64,000 bases of DNA. Origin: Prosapia bicincta (Eukaryota > Arthropoda > Insecta > Hemiptera > Cercopidae). Positions 10,738 through 24,850 of this stretch are shown one piece after another. Within the stretch, counting starts at the first letter, position 1. Each line of letters starts with the position of its first letter. Location of the stretch: positions 1,846,001 through 1,910,000 of the forward strand of contig JBAIZL010000425.1 of the NCBI GenBank assembly GCA_036971475.1, written 5' to 3'. The position numbers and the translations under genes were made by a program. The notes under the pieces are model-generated. The model ran no database searches and was not told where the DNA came from. It worked only from the letters and a program-made list of their open reading frames with translations.

Positions 10738-11625
10738 AAAAGATATTCTTACAGTTTACCACGAGTGTTTAAGTAAGAGATAGTCTCACAGCCTACCACG
10801 AATGTTTCAGTTAGAATTATTCTTATAGCTTACCACTAATGTTCAAGTAATAGATAGTCTTACAACTTACCATGAATATTAAAGTAAGAGTTATTCTTAC
10901 AGATTACCACAAATGTTGAAGTAATAGCTTACCATGAATATTTACGTAAAAAATAGCCTTACAGCTTACCACGAATATTTAAGTAATAGATAATCTTACA
11001 ACTTACCACGAATGTTGAAGTAACATAGTCTTACAACTTACCCCGAATGTTTAGGTAAGAAATAGTCTTACAACTTACCACGAATGTTGAAGTAAGATAT
11101 ATTCCTACAACTTACCATAATGTTGAAGTAAAAGATAGTCTTACGACTTACCACGTATGTTGAAGTAACAGATAGTCTTACAACTTACCACGAATGTTGA
11201 AGTAACAGATAGTCTTACAACGTACCCCGAAAGTTTAAGTAAGAGAAAGTCTTACAACTTACCACGAATGTTGAAGTAACAGATAGTCTTACAACGTACC
11301 ACGAATGTTTAAGTAAGAGATAGTTTTACAAATTACCACGAATGTTTAAGTAAGAGATAGTTTTACAACTTACCTCGAATGTTTAAGTAAGAGATAGTTT
11401 GACAACTTACCACGAATGTTTAAGTAAGATATAGTTTTACAACATACCTCGAATGTTTAAGTAAGAGATAGTCTTACAACTTACCACGAATGTTTAAGTA
11501 AGAGATAGTTTTACAACTTACCTCGAATGTTTAAGTAAGAGATAGCCTTACAACTTACCACGAATGTTGAAGTAACAGATAGTCTTACAACTTACCACGA
11601 ATGTTGAAGTAACAGATAGTCTGAT
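10738..11625. repeat. Minisatellite, 37-bp unit, about 24 copies
   Basis: Tandem repeat of 37 bp with consensus AAGTAAGAGATAGTCTTACA followed by ACTTACCACGAATGTTT. Units near 10740-10960 are the most diverged and those after 11140 nearly identical, so homogenisation is concentrated in the right part. Two variants alternate: GTTGAAGTAACAG and GTTTAAGTAAGAG. A few units are shortened, for example near 10912-10925. Confidence 0.95.
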
Positions 11626-11639
11626 AACGTCTTTATGAG

Positions 11640-13091
11640 TCCGGGTAGTTTAACTCGTTGTGCTAATATGAGGATCAAAACACAACTTGGTCCTTTCCAA
11701 AACCTTGTGTTTTATATGTTCGTATAACTCATAAGTTGTTACTGCTAAAACATCATTTCTTTTGTTTGGTCTCGGGATTTGTCTTTACAATTTGCCGCAT
11801 ACCATCCTCCATTGTACAACAAATAAATATATTACATATTAAAGAAACGAGCTCAAAAGGGACGTCTATCCTAACCGTAGATTAAAATTGCTCTTGAAAC
11901 AAAATCAATAATTGCGAGAAATGTTATGTACTGATAGTTTTACTTTGGTGGTAACAGAACAATTTTCCATTTTCAACAATTATTTGTTAAAAAAAAGAAA
12001 TATGTTACAGAAATTGAAATCTGAATAAAAATAGATTGTGGAACAAATTACAAACACATCGGCCATGTCTGTCGAAAACATCTGATGAAAACTGTAATTG
12101 GTATTGAATTTACGCACCTATTACTATCAGTTGAATGCTCTTCGTCAATTGCGTAACACAATAACAGAATTTATGCAGTGGATCTCGTCACGCTGGTTCA
12201 AACAATTGTTTATTACATTTACACACACACACACACACACACATTTCGAGGTTTACCACTTGCGGTCAGTCGTTGTGTGCATAGTTCACGCATTGTCTGG
12301 GAGGATGTGTGGTCAGTGGGTCTAATTGAATGCATTATGCATTACCTCGGAGACTTGTGTGCTCTAGTATTTATTTTTTGTGAATAGAACCCGTAACATA
12401 AAGTGTAACACAAAATTATTTCGACGTGAAAGGATAGGAAAGTTTTCATTACTAAGTGTTTCATGATTATGAATCCAAGAAAAAAATTGTCGAAATATGA
12501 TAATATTTTTACACATAATATGTATTAGAAAACTATTAGAAAAAGTATTAGAAAGTATAAGAAAAATAATACAATCTGGCAGTAGAATTTAGATAACAAT
12601 AATATTGCAACGTGTTACCTGTAATATATGCCTATCTCACAATCTATTTATTCGTCTCACGGAACCAGGAATAACGTTATATTAAATATATGCACACAGC
12701 TTAATAAATTCCATAAAATACTATTGATGAAAGGAGTTTGCAGTGTTACCACTATACAAATCTCAACTCGACTACGCAAACAGGTCAGCCAAAACTATAA
12801 GACTAGAGTTGCGCATACTCAAAATTTTCCAATCTGTTAACAATATTGTAAACTTGTGTGTTTACAGCAGTGAATACTTAAACTTAGGTATAAATATATT
12901 ACAAACATTTTAAAACAAAATTAATTATAAAATAAAGTGCACGAAGATTTTCATTATTTTTACACACTGATATAATTACGAGCTTCGCACACTGCCAAAA
13001 TCCAAAACAACCGCTTTATTTTATAAATATTCTTGTCAATGAAATGTTTGTATTTTAATAATAAATCTTTACTAAAGAGAGTCATCTACAA

Positions 13092-13156
<65 letters not shown>

Positions 13157-13357
13157 GCTGATACGTATTCCTTCACGGAGGAAAAAATATAATGAATAGT
13201 TATTATCTGGAGTACATCCGTTCATTATGCAGTGAATAAAATCGCAGTTCCGACGTTCGCTAGAATCTATTCTAGCATTGATGAGGTGAACCCAGCAAGC
13301 AACGGTTGAAGAACGGGTATGTATATGTACATATTTATATTTACATACATATATTTC

Positions 13358-13407
<50 letters not shown>

Positions 13408-14830
13408 GAAATATATATAGTCCTGATGCATATGTATATTTCGAATGAACCAAGTTCGCAACGATAGAAAACAAAAAAATTGGGTTCCATATCATGCGAG
13501 AGATAAAAGGCGTCACACTGCGGATTGATTTTGAAACGAATAACCTTACCCAAACATATCAAAGATTAGATGATGTTTATATTCTATGTACTTTATAGGA
13601 ACAAATATTTAGCGATTCGCGAGTAAGTCCATACAAGTAGTCGTATTAACGTTACAGTATTATTGTCCAAACCTGATTGTTGCTAAAGGAAAAAAGAATC
13701 ATTATTGGTTATTAAATCAAGGCTAAATTTTACATGTTGCTGTCAGTCTGGAATACAAAAATACCTTTATGTTAAAATAATATGCCCTCTTGAAAGAATA
13801 GGCCACCATATGTTCTAAGGTTGTTTTATACACTTTTAAAATGTGTTGAATCTTGAATTGTTGATTGTCGCTCTGCCTATTGGAGTCCCAATTCATTACG
13901 TTTGTGTTTGAGTGGAGGGAATGTTAACACGTATTTTAATTGAAAACTATTTACATGTGATTAAATAATATATACTGAATTTTTTGTTAACTTTAAAATT
14001 ATTGTATTTATTATGTTTTAGGTAACATAAACCTATTTTATGTTTTAGTACAACGTACAAGTTGTACATAACATCAATAATGCAATAAGTTATTATTGGT
14101 TGAATTTTAGTAATTGGAAAAATTTTCTTCTGAGGTAAGTTATATGTCCTTACTTAACTTAGGTAAGGCATGTCCTTCCTAAATTCTAAAGCTGAAAATT
14201 GAACCTTCTATATGCGAGCATAGGCTTATTGTAGCAAACTATTTAGTAGCGGCTTTACGAGTGAAACAAAGAATGTAAAATTATGTTTGCCCTGTAAAAA
14301 GCATTAAATTAGGACAGCGAAATTCACTGAGTAAATACATTATATAAAGCCAATAACTTACAACATCCAGACACACGACTCTGTCGTTACCAAACCAAGG
14401 AAGCCAAATCATGAGGCTAACCTAATGTAATTTGTTCGCTTTGCGTTCTTGTAGTTATTCGTCGTGGTGTACACGTATTAACATTTAGCAATTTGTAAAG
14501 TAGTAACTTACAAATATAGTTTGCCCCGCCAGAACGTTAGTTAGAAGATGTTCTTAGAGAAAAAATCGTAGACGAAATAAGCTTTACTCAAAAATATAAG
14601 TGCGTATCCCATTGTATATAATATTATTTTATTGAATAAATAAGCAAATTACAGAAATTCTATTTGTATGTGGTTTTTGTTTTACATTGTTTTTAGTAGA
14701 TTTATTTGTATATTATGCTTCATTTCGAAATTCTAAACGAATTAGGAGTAATAAACGATTTAAAAACAACAATCATATCCATATAACCTTGAAAATTCTA
14801 ATCCTAATACACTTGATTAATATACATATT
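11640..14830. other. No gene recognised; short microsatellites
   Basis: AT-rich sequence with (CA)11 at about 12221-12242 and (TA)n at about 13098-13142 and 13364-13404. The CA tract is followed by GGTTTACCACTTGCGGTCAGT, similar to the sequence after the CA tract at 16590 (GGTTTTACCAACAGCGGTTAGT, in part), so both tracts may belong to one repeat family. Around 13258-13280 the palindrome GCTAGAATCTATTCTAGC lies beside a GACGTTC block, reminiscent of a decayed ribozyme-bearing terminal repeat. Confidence 0.5.
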
Positions 14831-14841
14831 ATATTATGCGG

Positions 14842-15106
14842 ATGTTAGCTCATCATCCAATCACTTTACCATTTCTGAAAGCTCATCATCGCATCACCTC
14901 CCCCTTTCTGAAGGCTTGTCATCCCATCTCTTATCCCTTTCTGAGGGGTCATCATCCAACCACCTTTCTCTTCCTAATGGCTCATCATCCTATCACTTCT
15001 ATATTCTTGAAAGCTCATGATGCCATCACTTCCAGTTTCCGGAAGTCTCATCATCCCATCACTTTCCTCTTCCTGAAGGCTCATCATCCCATCACTTTTA
15101 GTTTTA
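14842..15106 (+). repeat. Minisatellite, 33-bp unit, 8 copies, reading frame kept
   Basis: Eight tandem 33-bp units, consensus GCTCATCATCCCATCACTTT then CCTTTTCCTGAAG. Because 33 is a multiple of three and no indels occur, one frame stays open (14836-15135) and spells an 11-residue repeat AHHPITFPFLK. A protein product is not supported: there is no other domain and no gene context. Confidence 0.92.
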
Positions 15107-15789
15107 GCCTAAAAATTAAAGCAAAAAAATTCTAAAGGAAAGGATTTGGGCCATAAACAATGGAACATACATTACAGCTACACGGAAAAGTTTAACAAAT
15201 AACCGACGAGTTTAGGAAAGGTGAGTTTATGGCAGTGTAGCGCCGATGAGAAACATAGACAAGAATCTAGGTTACAGAGTTAGATAGAGACCTACATAGG
15301 ACGCAGTCATTCTGGAGCGTGACATTGTAGAATGAGAAATTCGAACAACCAGAGCGTAGACAAACTTTAGAAAATCTGAAGAAGGGACGTAAGGAAACGT
15401 TACCCAAATAAATTAAAAGCAACAAAATTTAAACTTAATCACATAAGTTATATTTTTCAACTAATTTACATTAAAATTGAATTCCGCGTTATCAATTTTT
15501 GCAAATACTAGAACTTTAACAAAATTCAGGGTTGGAAAATGTATGACTAACTTGTTTTGTGACATTTTTTTGGTTTTATCTTTCTGTACTTGATATCACG
15601 TCATATTTAGTTTATCCATATAAAATACATAATACCTAGTTTTAAAACAATTTTTATAAGATGGTATAACTTTTATAATTGGTAATATATCTTTCCTAAT
15701 GAATATTATAGATTATAACATTTATATAATAGGTTTTATAAATTTCAATAAATTAGTTTGTTTACAGTTAACACGTTTACAAACGAAAT

Positions 15790-16040
15790 CTTAAATAGCT
15801 CTGTGAAAACAGTGCTGCCAACACTGAAACTACCCTAAAGTTTCTAGTTGAAGAAGTAGAGGTATAGAGGCGCGGTTCGGATTAAAAAGCAAGTTAGTCT
15901 TCCTTACTGAGGGCGGCCAATTGACTTCCGCTCTAAACGACCTCGGTAGAAAACAAACAAAGCCCAAATTGGTTTTTATATACACTGTGAGACCATTAGA
16001 CCTGTACACTGTTAACTTGGTAATAACTTGGCTTGCTGTA
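15790..16040 (+). repeat. Dispersed repeat C, copy 2
   Basis: Shares CTCTGTGAAAACAGTGCTGC then CAACACTGAAACT, and AAACAAACAAAGCCCAAATTGG (in part) then GTTTTTATA, with 18170-18420 (GCTGCCAACACTAAAACTGTC) and 7140-7290. More diverged than the other two. Confidence 0.55.
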
Positions 16041-16338
16041 CAAATATAAATTTGAACCTATTTAATATAACATAATTCGCTTTTTTTAGTAATAATACAA
16101 ACCCTTTGCAATGCACAATCATTTGATGTAGAGGTTTCTATTTGAGAAAGTTTTTTAAGGAATTTAACTAGTAATATCGGTGTCGTGAAAGAATACATAT
16201 AATTTATATTGCATTTTACTTCATTTACAATAATATTACATTGTGTTGCTCTAAAAGTATTTACTAATAAATTCATTGATAGGAACTTTTAAATAATGCA
16301 ATCGGTTAACATAGTTTTAACTCAACACTCGCTCGCAA

Positions 16339-16411
16339 ACACACACACACACACATACGCACACACATACACTCACGCATGCACACACAAACATACACAA
16401 ACACACACACA

Positions 16412-16487
<76 letters not shown>

Positions 16488-16531
16488 CATACACATACAC
16501 ACACTTATACTCACTATTTTACATACATACA

Positions 16532-16592
<61 letters not shown>
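16339..16592. repeat. (CA)n microsatellite, compound
   Basis: About 250 bp of CA repeats in two blocks separated by CTTATACTCACTATTTTACA (16503-16522). Frames of 93-111 codons here are artefacts. Confidence 0.97.
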
Positions 16593-16593
<1 letters not shown>

Positions 16594-16639
16594 GTCACAC
16601 ACTTATACCAGGTTTTACCAACAGCGGTTAGTAAATGTG

Positions 16640-17395
16640 TGGTTCGAGATTTATCTTGTTGAAGAGTACTTCATTAAAGTTCGGATATTTTAGATTAAAA
16701 TAGGTAACATTTACTGTGCCTCTGTGGCAAAACATACAGAAAATATATGATGGTAAAAGTTGGAGAAAAACGATGATCACAGAAGATTACAGTTTGACTG
16801 GAAAACATTAGTATTTACTTATATATGAGCTTAGACTGTAACAGATACACGCATACAATAAACGAGAACATAAAGAACATACCACCAAAATATTTAAATT
16901 AGAAATAAAATACAAATAAGTTACAATTTCAATAAAGTTAACACACTTTTTTACGATTTCTTTATTATAACTGTAAATAACATTTAGCAGAAATATTTCT
17001 TTAAAATAAATTTACAATCACTTCAATAATTCCTAATCAAATTTTTAAAAATAGTTATATTGTGTGTCTTTGTCTACACGACATAAGTTATCTCATTAGA
17101 AATTTTGTCCTCAAACCGAAACACTTCCACCATAAAACATATCTTCCGTACAGTTGCCGTACATATTCATCCAGCCAATAGAACATTTCTTTTGTACATT
17201 AAATTTTAAATTAAAAAAGATAATTTAAAAAATTATATTTTGTTCATTAACATTATATTAAAAAATTGTAATCGAATTTGTTGATTATATTTCACTTAAC
17301 ACAAAAAATCGTACAGATTGTATAGTGTTTCAAAAACATTATAAGGCATTTAGTTTATACGAAGCATACATTTGTATATAATAAAAGGTATAGAA
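16640..17395. other. No feature recognised
   Basis: AT-rich sequence, no coding or repeat structure noticed. Confidence 0.5.
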
Positions 17396-17399
17396 AATG

Positions 17400-17800
17400 T
17401 ATTTGCAAGTAAAGATTGTTAACATTTATAAGACGGTAACTCTTACGGACAATGCAAGCACGAGAGATAAGGTTATACTGAGACCATGCAGGGAGAGCAG
17501 GAAGTGGTTGCAAAACGGAAATTCGTCCTTTACTTGGTGAGCCTTGAGGTCTGAGATTAGATTAGAGAGTTGAATCGCTTCACATTTCTTGTCTTTTTTA
17601 CGTTCAACGACGATATAGCTTCATTATTTTATGCAGAACAAAATTTAAAATAGTTTACTGTGCAACTATGAACGTTGTGCAATTTACAATGTTCATTCCA
17701 CGCTACATTGTGCCTTTGGAACTTTCAGTTTAATCCAAATAATTATAGTAACAAAATTTACAACAATACAAAGCATAAACAACAAAACGAGTTATCAGTG
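17400..17800 (-). repeat. Dispersed repeat B, copy 2
   Basis: Inverted partner of 2415-2835. Landmarks on this strand are GTTAACATTTATAAGACGGT, CAATGCAAGCACGAGAGATA, AGGGAGAGCAGGAAGTGG, CGTCCTTTACTTGGTGAG, TTTAATCCAAATAATTAT and CAACAATACAAAGCATAAAC. Scattered substitutions and small indels relative to copy 1. Confidence 0.8.
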
Positions 17801-18169
17801 TGTATGGGTGAGTGTATGACTGTGTTTGAAAAACGATTTTATTCAAAATATACCAACCCTGAAAAAGTTGGCATTTTGTAAACAACATTCCGAGAAACGT
17901 CCGTCATAAAAACTTAGAATTTAAACATGTTAGGTTCACCAAACTCGTTGCATGCAAAAGATTTTTCTTTAATATATGCCACTTTCTCTTTAAATATATT
18001 ATTTCTGCTTCCCCTACTTTAGTTCCAGTTAGTTGTCATGTTTAGGATAACATTCACCTTAAACAAGGCCGTCAGCAATGGTGGTAACTTTAGGAAATTA
18101 TTACTGTTTTACCGCAATAATATTTATTTACTTTAACGCATGAAATTTACCTTTTGTAAACAAATGAGA

Positions 18170-18420
18170 AGCTCTGAGTCAAAGACTGCTGCCAACACTA
18201 AAACTGTCACACATTTCAGGATCATAGGAATACAGTCGGACCTTGTATTGCGCTTTGTGTCGTACATATAACACGGCAGGCTAGAGGGAGCGTCCAATTG
18301 TAGCCGTGTTAATTGTCCCCGGTTGGGTCCAATATTGGTGCAAACAAACACAAGCTAGATTGGTTTTATTTCAGGTTTGTACAAATTGCTGCGACACCAT
18401 TCGCGTCTGTAAACGTGTAA
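18170..18420 (+). repeat. Dispersed repeat C, copy 3
   Basis: Contains GCTGCCAACACTAAAACTG, CCAATTGTAGCCGTGTTAAT, AACAAACACAAGCTAGATTG and AAATTGCTGCGACACCAT, shared with 7140-7290 and in part with 15790-16040. Confidence 0.65.
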
Positions 18421-19550
18421 CGTGGTAAATGTTCTAGTTTTATGTTTGCCTGGTTTATTCAAGGGTTTTATAGTCCAACCCCCTCCCCTGGTTATTTGTA
18501 AAATGTGCTTTAAATATTTTAAAACAATAAACCTTGTTCATAAATTAATTATTATTTACACTTGTAAGAGCTCAGTGGGTCAGTTGTTTTTCTTACCAAT
18601 TCTATCTAACAATTTGGCTTATGCAGACTCTCTGTATATTATAATCGTTCTGAAGAAAGATAGATTGCATTAAAGTTGGGGTTTAAATTTTCGAAAAAAT
18701 AATTTATTTTAAAAATATTTTTAGAAATTACACTTTTGAGCTTTATTTAATAGTTAATATAAATATAATAACAATAATTAAAATTAAACAAAATCCACTT
18801 CTTTAATATTATTATGCAACGTTTAGTCAGTGATACACATTGGTTTTGTATATTTACTGATTTGATCGTAACCTAAACTATCAAAACCTAACAAGAAATT
18901 AATTTTGGAACATGCCTTAGCAATCACTTCAACTTACTTTCTTTGTTTACGTATTTGATATAATACACGGCTTTACACTTTTAACACAGTTAAATTTTTA
19001 AAAATATAAAAGTAACAAAACAAATCTACTTAATAAAATTTACGAAAACATTTTCACTTCGTTATGATGTTTAGAAAAGTAGTCCATTAAAAGTTTTATT
19101 CTAATTTCCAACACAAAAAATATTATGTTACCATGGGGATCTTTCATCTAACACAATGAAGTAAGAAAGACTGAAGCAAACACTAAGTTGACAGAACTAG
19201 GGCCTTAAACATAGAAAAAAGAGCATTTCTTTGGTTAGCAATATTTATCATGAGATCCTCCCTAACGCTGACCAACAAAGTTTTAAAAACAATTTTTTTT
19301 TTAATTTAGGGCTATTTTACGGCATCATTATATTACATATACACATAGTATTTATATTACATGTATAAAACAATACTTATGCAACATGCTTAAATATTCT
19401 CAAGCATTAATCAGCATATTTAAGTACCGAAGTGTGAATACTGAAAGACTTTTAAGGTTTATAATAATTATTATGTGTTTGCATCTGACTAATCGTATCA
19501 TTATTTGGATAGTCCTCCGTTGTTATATTTAAACTCTTTAATATCAGCCC
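18421..19550. other. No feature recognised
   Basis: AT-rich; an 83-codon frame at 18422-18673 has no recognisable domain. Confidence 0.45.
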
Positions 19551-19554
19551 CACG

Positions 19555-20600
19555 GAAGTTAGGCGACTCCGGTGCCTAACTTATACTATTCAGATTTGGT
19601 AACAATAACTTTTTGACAGGGCAAAGGTTTTAAATAAGATTGTTGTTTCGGGAGCTAGGCATTCCGTTGCAAGAGTTATACTAGTCAGATTTGGTAACAA
19701 AAACTTTTTGACAGGGCAAAGCTTTTAAATAAGATTGTTGTTTCGGGAGTTAGGCATTCCGTTGCAAGAGTTATACTATTCAGATTTGGTAACAATAAAT
19801 TAATGACTGGGCAAAGGTTTTAAATAAGATTGTTGTTTCGGGAGTTAGACTATTCCGTTGCAAGAGTTATACTATTCAGATTTGGTAACAATAAATTATT
19901 GACTGGGCAAAGGTTTTAAATAAGATTGTTGTTTCGGGAGTTAGACTATTCCGTTGCAAGAGTTATACTATTCAGATTTGGTAACAATAAATTATTGACT
20001 GGGCAAAGATTTAAATACAATTGTTGCTTCGAAGGTTAGACTATTCGGTTGCAAGAGTGATACTATTCAAATTTGGTAACAATAAATTATTGACTGGGCA
20101 AAGGTTTTAAATAAGATTGTTGTTTCGGGAGTATTCCGTTGCAAGAGTTATACTATTCAGATTTGGTAACAATAAATTATTGACTGGGCAAAGATTTAAA
20201 TACGATTGTTGCTTCGAAGGTTAGACTATTCGGTTGCAAGAGTTATACTATTCAAATTTGGTAACAATAAATTATTGACTGGGCAAAGGTTTTAAATAAG
20301 ATTGTTGTTTCGGGAGTTAGACTATTCCGTTGCAAGAGTTATACTATTCAGATTTGGTAACAATAAACTATTGACTGGGCGAAGATTTAAATACGATTGT
20401 TGCTTCGAAGGTTAGACTATTCGGTTGCAAGAGTTATACTATTCAAATTTGGTAACAATAAATTATTGACTGGGCAAAGGTTTTAAATAAGATTGTTGTT
20501 TCGGGAGTTTGACTATTCCGTTGCAAGAGTTATACTATTCAGATTTGGTAACAATAAATTATTGACTAGGCAAAGGATTTAAATAAGATTGTGGTTTATG
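19555..20600. repeat. Minisatellite, 97-bp unit, about 10-11 copies, two variants
   Basis: Unit keyed by GTTGCAAGAGTTATACTATT, CAGATTTGGTAACAATAAAT and TATTGACTGGGCAAAGGTTT. Two unit types occur: one ends TTTTAAATAAGATTGTTGTT then TCGGGAG, the other ends ATTTAAATACGATTGTTGCT then TCGAAGG with ATTCGGTT. From about 19980 they alternate, giving an incipient two-unit higher-order repeat of about 190 bp. The leftmost two units instead have AACTTTTTGACAGGGC. Confidence 0.93.
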
Positions 20601-20969
20601 AAGATGAATATGTATCAACATTTCTATCATATATCATTGGATATTGTACGGAATTTTAACCCTTAGGTGAAACTAATATTTACATAGTATTCTAAGGTAG
20701 ATGGGACTTTCCTATTTACTCCTATTGCTATTTAGATCTGATTGCCGATGCTCACAGTTAATGAGAGACTTCCAAATGCTGACCGTGTACATCTATTTAC
20801 AAACATATTAGATTCAGAACAAATAATATTATTTAAAATGTAGTTTAACGTTTACTATGGATAATTGTTCCAGGATTTTTAAATCAATGAAAGTATTCAT
20901 TCAAAAGAAAGATGAATTCAACATTTTCATTTATATATATTACATTTTCTTTTAATATAATAAAAAATA

Positions 20970-21145
20970 CAAATATTCCAAATACAAAAAGTCTAGTAGT
21001 TTATATATTTTTCAAAGCTTTTCGCAAATAAATGTATTAGCATTTTAAGAATAAACCATAGCATCACTGATTTTATTGAACATTTATTAGCTACAAGTTT
21101 AAAAAAATATATAAATAAAAACAATTCTTGTATTTGGACATTTTT
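20970..21145 (-). repeat. Degenerate PLE-type terminal repeat
   Basis: Contains TTTTTCAAAGCTTTTCGC (21009-21026), the reverse complement of GCGAAAAGCTTTGAAAAA, the box 2/helix III block of the ribozyme-bearing terminal repeats. ACAAATATTCCAAATACAAA on the left and ACAATTCTTGTATTTGGACA on the right are inverted versions of the terminal repeat end. Box 1 is mutated, so no ribozyme is called. Confidence 0.55.
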
Positions 21146-21157
21146 CTTCTATATATA

Positions 21158-21870
<713 letters not shown>

Positions 21871-21879
21871 AAACCTTGT

Positions 21880-22960
21880 GCGATCAGTATTCTCGCATCT
21901 ACGTTAGATTGATTATTTGTCTATAATGCTGATTAGAGTTTCGAAATATTAACAAGCAAAGCTATAACAAAAGCTTGAAGAAACACACGATTAACAAAAG
22001 TATTTAGAGTGATTACGTATTTACTATATATTAACAAATAAAGTTTGAAGACACGTAGGTTTAAATATCATAGTTCAATAACAGAACGTAGACTCTGAAA
22101 TTAGAATACGTTGAAGTCTCTTTGATCCATATTACAATCGTAAGGTTATATGGCAAAGCATTACATTATTATCAGTCATGTGTTTACGTTTAATACAAGA
22201 AATAAAGACATATTTCTACATAGAAAGAACAAGCATCCTGTGGGAAGACGCTGAGCGTCCTGGTTTCCTTCCACACAATTTGTAAATGTCAGACGTAAGC
22301 CTTTGTATGATATATAGCAGTATATCTCTCCGCACATATTGATGCTGTCTTCCTACACAACATAATATTTCTCTTTATTTAAAATAAATTATACGTTAAC
22401 ATATCTTATATATCAGCGATATTTGTTAGTAATGGAAAATTCTAAGCTGTAGAAACACGAATTCGTTTACATTAGGGAAACTCATTGTGGTTAACTACTG
22501 AACACTGACACTCGTCTTAAAATTACACGGAACACATCCAAGTAACGTATTTAATTCTAACAAAATCATAAAATTAATAAAAACGAAAACTAAATTAATA
22601 TTATCTTATTTCAAAATATGAATATTTGGTTTAGGAAAATATAATCACGGTGATTTTAATGTTAATAAAATAAAGCCAACACACATTTTTAATTATGGAA
22701 GTAAATCACTATAATTGACAAATTTCGTGGAGTAAGTGCATATGCGTGGTCAAACCCTGCATATCCTACGTAAGTAAGATTTTATAAGTCAGAGTTTTAA
22801 AAAATTTGACAACAAATATCGGTACAATTATTTTGATACATATAATATTTAGGATTTATTTTACACTTTTGAATTAATATTTCTTTTGGCGGGCCTGAAC
22901 AGAAAAAATGTACGGAAAATGTCTTAAGGCTATAACCACACACAAATCGCCACTCTAATC
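21880..22960. other. No feature recognised
   Basis: AT-rich sequence with no coding signature. Confidence 0.45.
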
Positions 22961-22964
22961 TATA

Positions 22965-23050
22965 TAGGGTAAACTGTATGATAAAATACAGGTGATTTTA
23001 ACATAACAGGTAATGTTGTAGAACGGCGGTTTTAACACGCAGGTTTCTTA
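22965..23050 (+). repeat. Dispersed repeat D, copy 1
   Basis: Pattern TAAACTGTATGATAAAATAC, AGGTGATTTTAACATAACAG, GTAGAACGGCGGTTTTAACA then CGCAGG. It parallels 24765-24850 and 31505-31600. Confidence 0.5.
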
Positions 23051-23084
23051 CTTTAGTTATTGCATCAATAAGACTAATTTATTA

Positions 23085-23612
23085 AGATTAAATGTTATCG
23101 TTCAACATTTGTAATAACTAATACAAACATTAATGCATATTTAAAAAAATGTTATTGTTCAATATTTGTAATAACTAATACAAACATTAATGTATATTTA
23201 AAAAAATGTTATTGTTCAATATTTGTAATAACTAATACAAACATTAATGCATATTTAAACAAATGTTATTGTTCAATATTTGTAATAACTAATACAAACA
23301 TTAATGCATATTTAAACAAATGTTATTGTTCAATATTTGTAATAACTAATACAAACAATAATGCATATTTAAACAAATGTTATTGTTCAATATTTGTAAT
23401 AACTAATACAAACATTAATGCATATTTAAACAAATGTTATTGTTCAATATTTGTAATAACTAATACAAACATTAATGCATATTTAAACAAATGTTATTGT
23501 TCAATATTTGTAATAACTAATAAAAACATTAATGCATATTGAAACAAATATTATTGTTCAATATTTGTAATAACTAATACAAACATTAATGCATATTTAA
23601 ACAAATGTTAAT
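23085..23612. repeat. Minisatellite, 57-bp unit, about 9 copies
   Basis: Unit AAATGTTATTGTTCAATATT, TGTAATAACTAATACAAACA, TTAATGCATATTTAAAC. Units are nearly identical (1-3 differences), implying recent amplification. The first copies have TTTAAAAAA instead of TTTAAACAA. Confidence 0.96.
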
Positions 23613-23624
23613 ACAAACAATTCA

Positions 23625-24755
23625 ATATAATGATAGTGAGTTATAATATTTGTATTGAAATTAATTAAATGAAAATTTCCTTAAACGCGTCTGGGACCTT
23701 TCAAGAATATATTTAATTTAAGTTCGTTAAATCAACTTTTAATTAGGAAACATAATATTTTTTACAGTAACTGGATTCTATTAAAATTTCCATTTATTAC
23801 TTCTTTAAATATTGAAACATTCACTACAGTCACCCAGTCCCACATTTTAAATTATTTTATTTAAAATTTAGATGCAGAAATAGCCTTGAAATGATTGGTA
23901 GAGTGTACAGAGGTTATCTCGTACTATCAGGAAATATTGTTTTAGGAATTTTGTAGCAGTAAATAACTATTTAACTTTCTGCGAAGAATAGTTTAATTAG
24001 TGAAGAAAGTGAAAATTATAGTTTGTAGATTTTAATTAATCGTTTCAGGTTTCAGATGAACAAACATTTCTTGATAAATTATTAATTGTTTCGAGCTTTG
24101 TTCAATAACATTGGTTTACCTTTGGTGTCATGTTCACAGCTAACGCGAAGTCGTAAATCCCCGGCTTATGGGAGTCAAAGTTTTGCATAAGTTTAGAAGA
24201 CTTCCTGTACTACTTGGATCGGGCTTAAACTCTCCGATTACCATTCTGTCAAAATTCAATAACACTTCACCGTTCCGTACCCCGTATAAGTCTTCAAGAC
24301 GGTTTATAGTTGTCATAACATAATTTTAAAACAATATTATTACCTTAGTTTTGGGGTAAAGGGTTAAGAAACAGTTAAACTCCACCTCTTCTAAACTTAA
24401 AAACTCGTTTATTTGTCTGTGTTATGTAGTTTAAATAATACAACTGTGACAGATTTTCTACTTTGTGCTATTATATTTTTCTATTCCTTATTTTAGCTGA
24501 TAATCTCTCTATATACCTACACATTTTTTAAAACATGTAGTGAATGACACTTGATTTTAAAAAAATATTGACATAAGCGTCAAGTACTATTACATTATTT
24601 TATAATAAATAACTAATAAATAATATTTTTTGAAATAATAATTCGATAATTAAAATAATGAATTAATTTTAGTTTTATACCAGAGAAAAACTTTTCGCTA
24701 AGGGCTAAATTATTCAATATAGCTATTCCCTCCTATTTTCCTTATAATAAAGGAT
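23625..24755. other. No feature recognised
   Basis: AT-rich sequence without coding signals. 24480-24560 resembles 31655-31770 (ACATGTAGTGAATGACA versus ACTTGTAGTGGATGACA), extending dispersed repeat D leftward. Confidence 0.45.
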
Positions 24756-24764
24756 AACATATGA

Positions 24765-24850
24765 CTTCATAAAACAGCTGATTTTATGTTATAGGTTACG
24801 TGGTAGAACAGCTGTTTTAAACGCATAGGTTATGTTACTATATTTATATA
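24765..24850 (+). repeat. Dispersed repeat D, copy 2
   Basis: CATAAAACAGCTGATTTTAT, GTTATAGGTTACGTGGTAGA, ACAGCTGTTTTAAACGCATA, GGTTATGTTAC; related to 31505-31600 and 22965-23050. Confidence 0.55.

Noticed and set aside
13255..13320. GCTAGAATCTATTCTAGC palindrome beside GACGTTC as a hammerhead
   Set aside because: On the minus strand the would-be helix II is followed by GAAC, and box 1 is CTCATCA rather than CTGANGA. Too degraded to call.
21005..21060. AAAGCTTTTCGC block as a minus-strand hammerhead
   Set aside because: The expected CTGANGA reads CTTAAAA, so the core is lost; annotated only as a degenerate terminal repeat.
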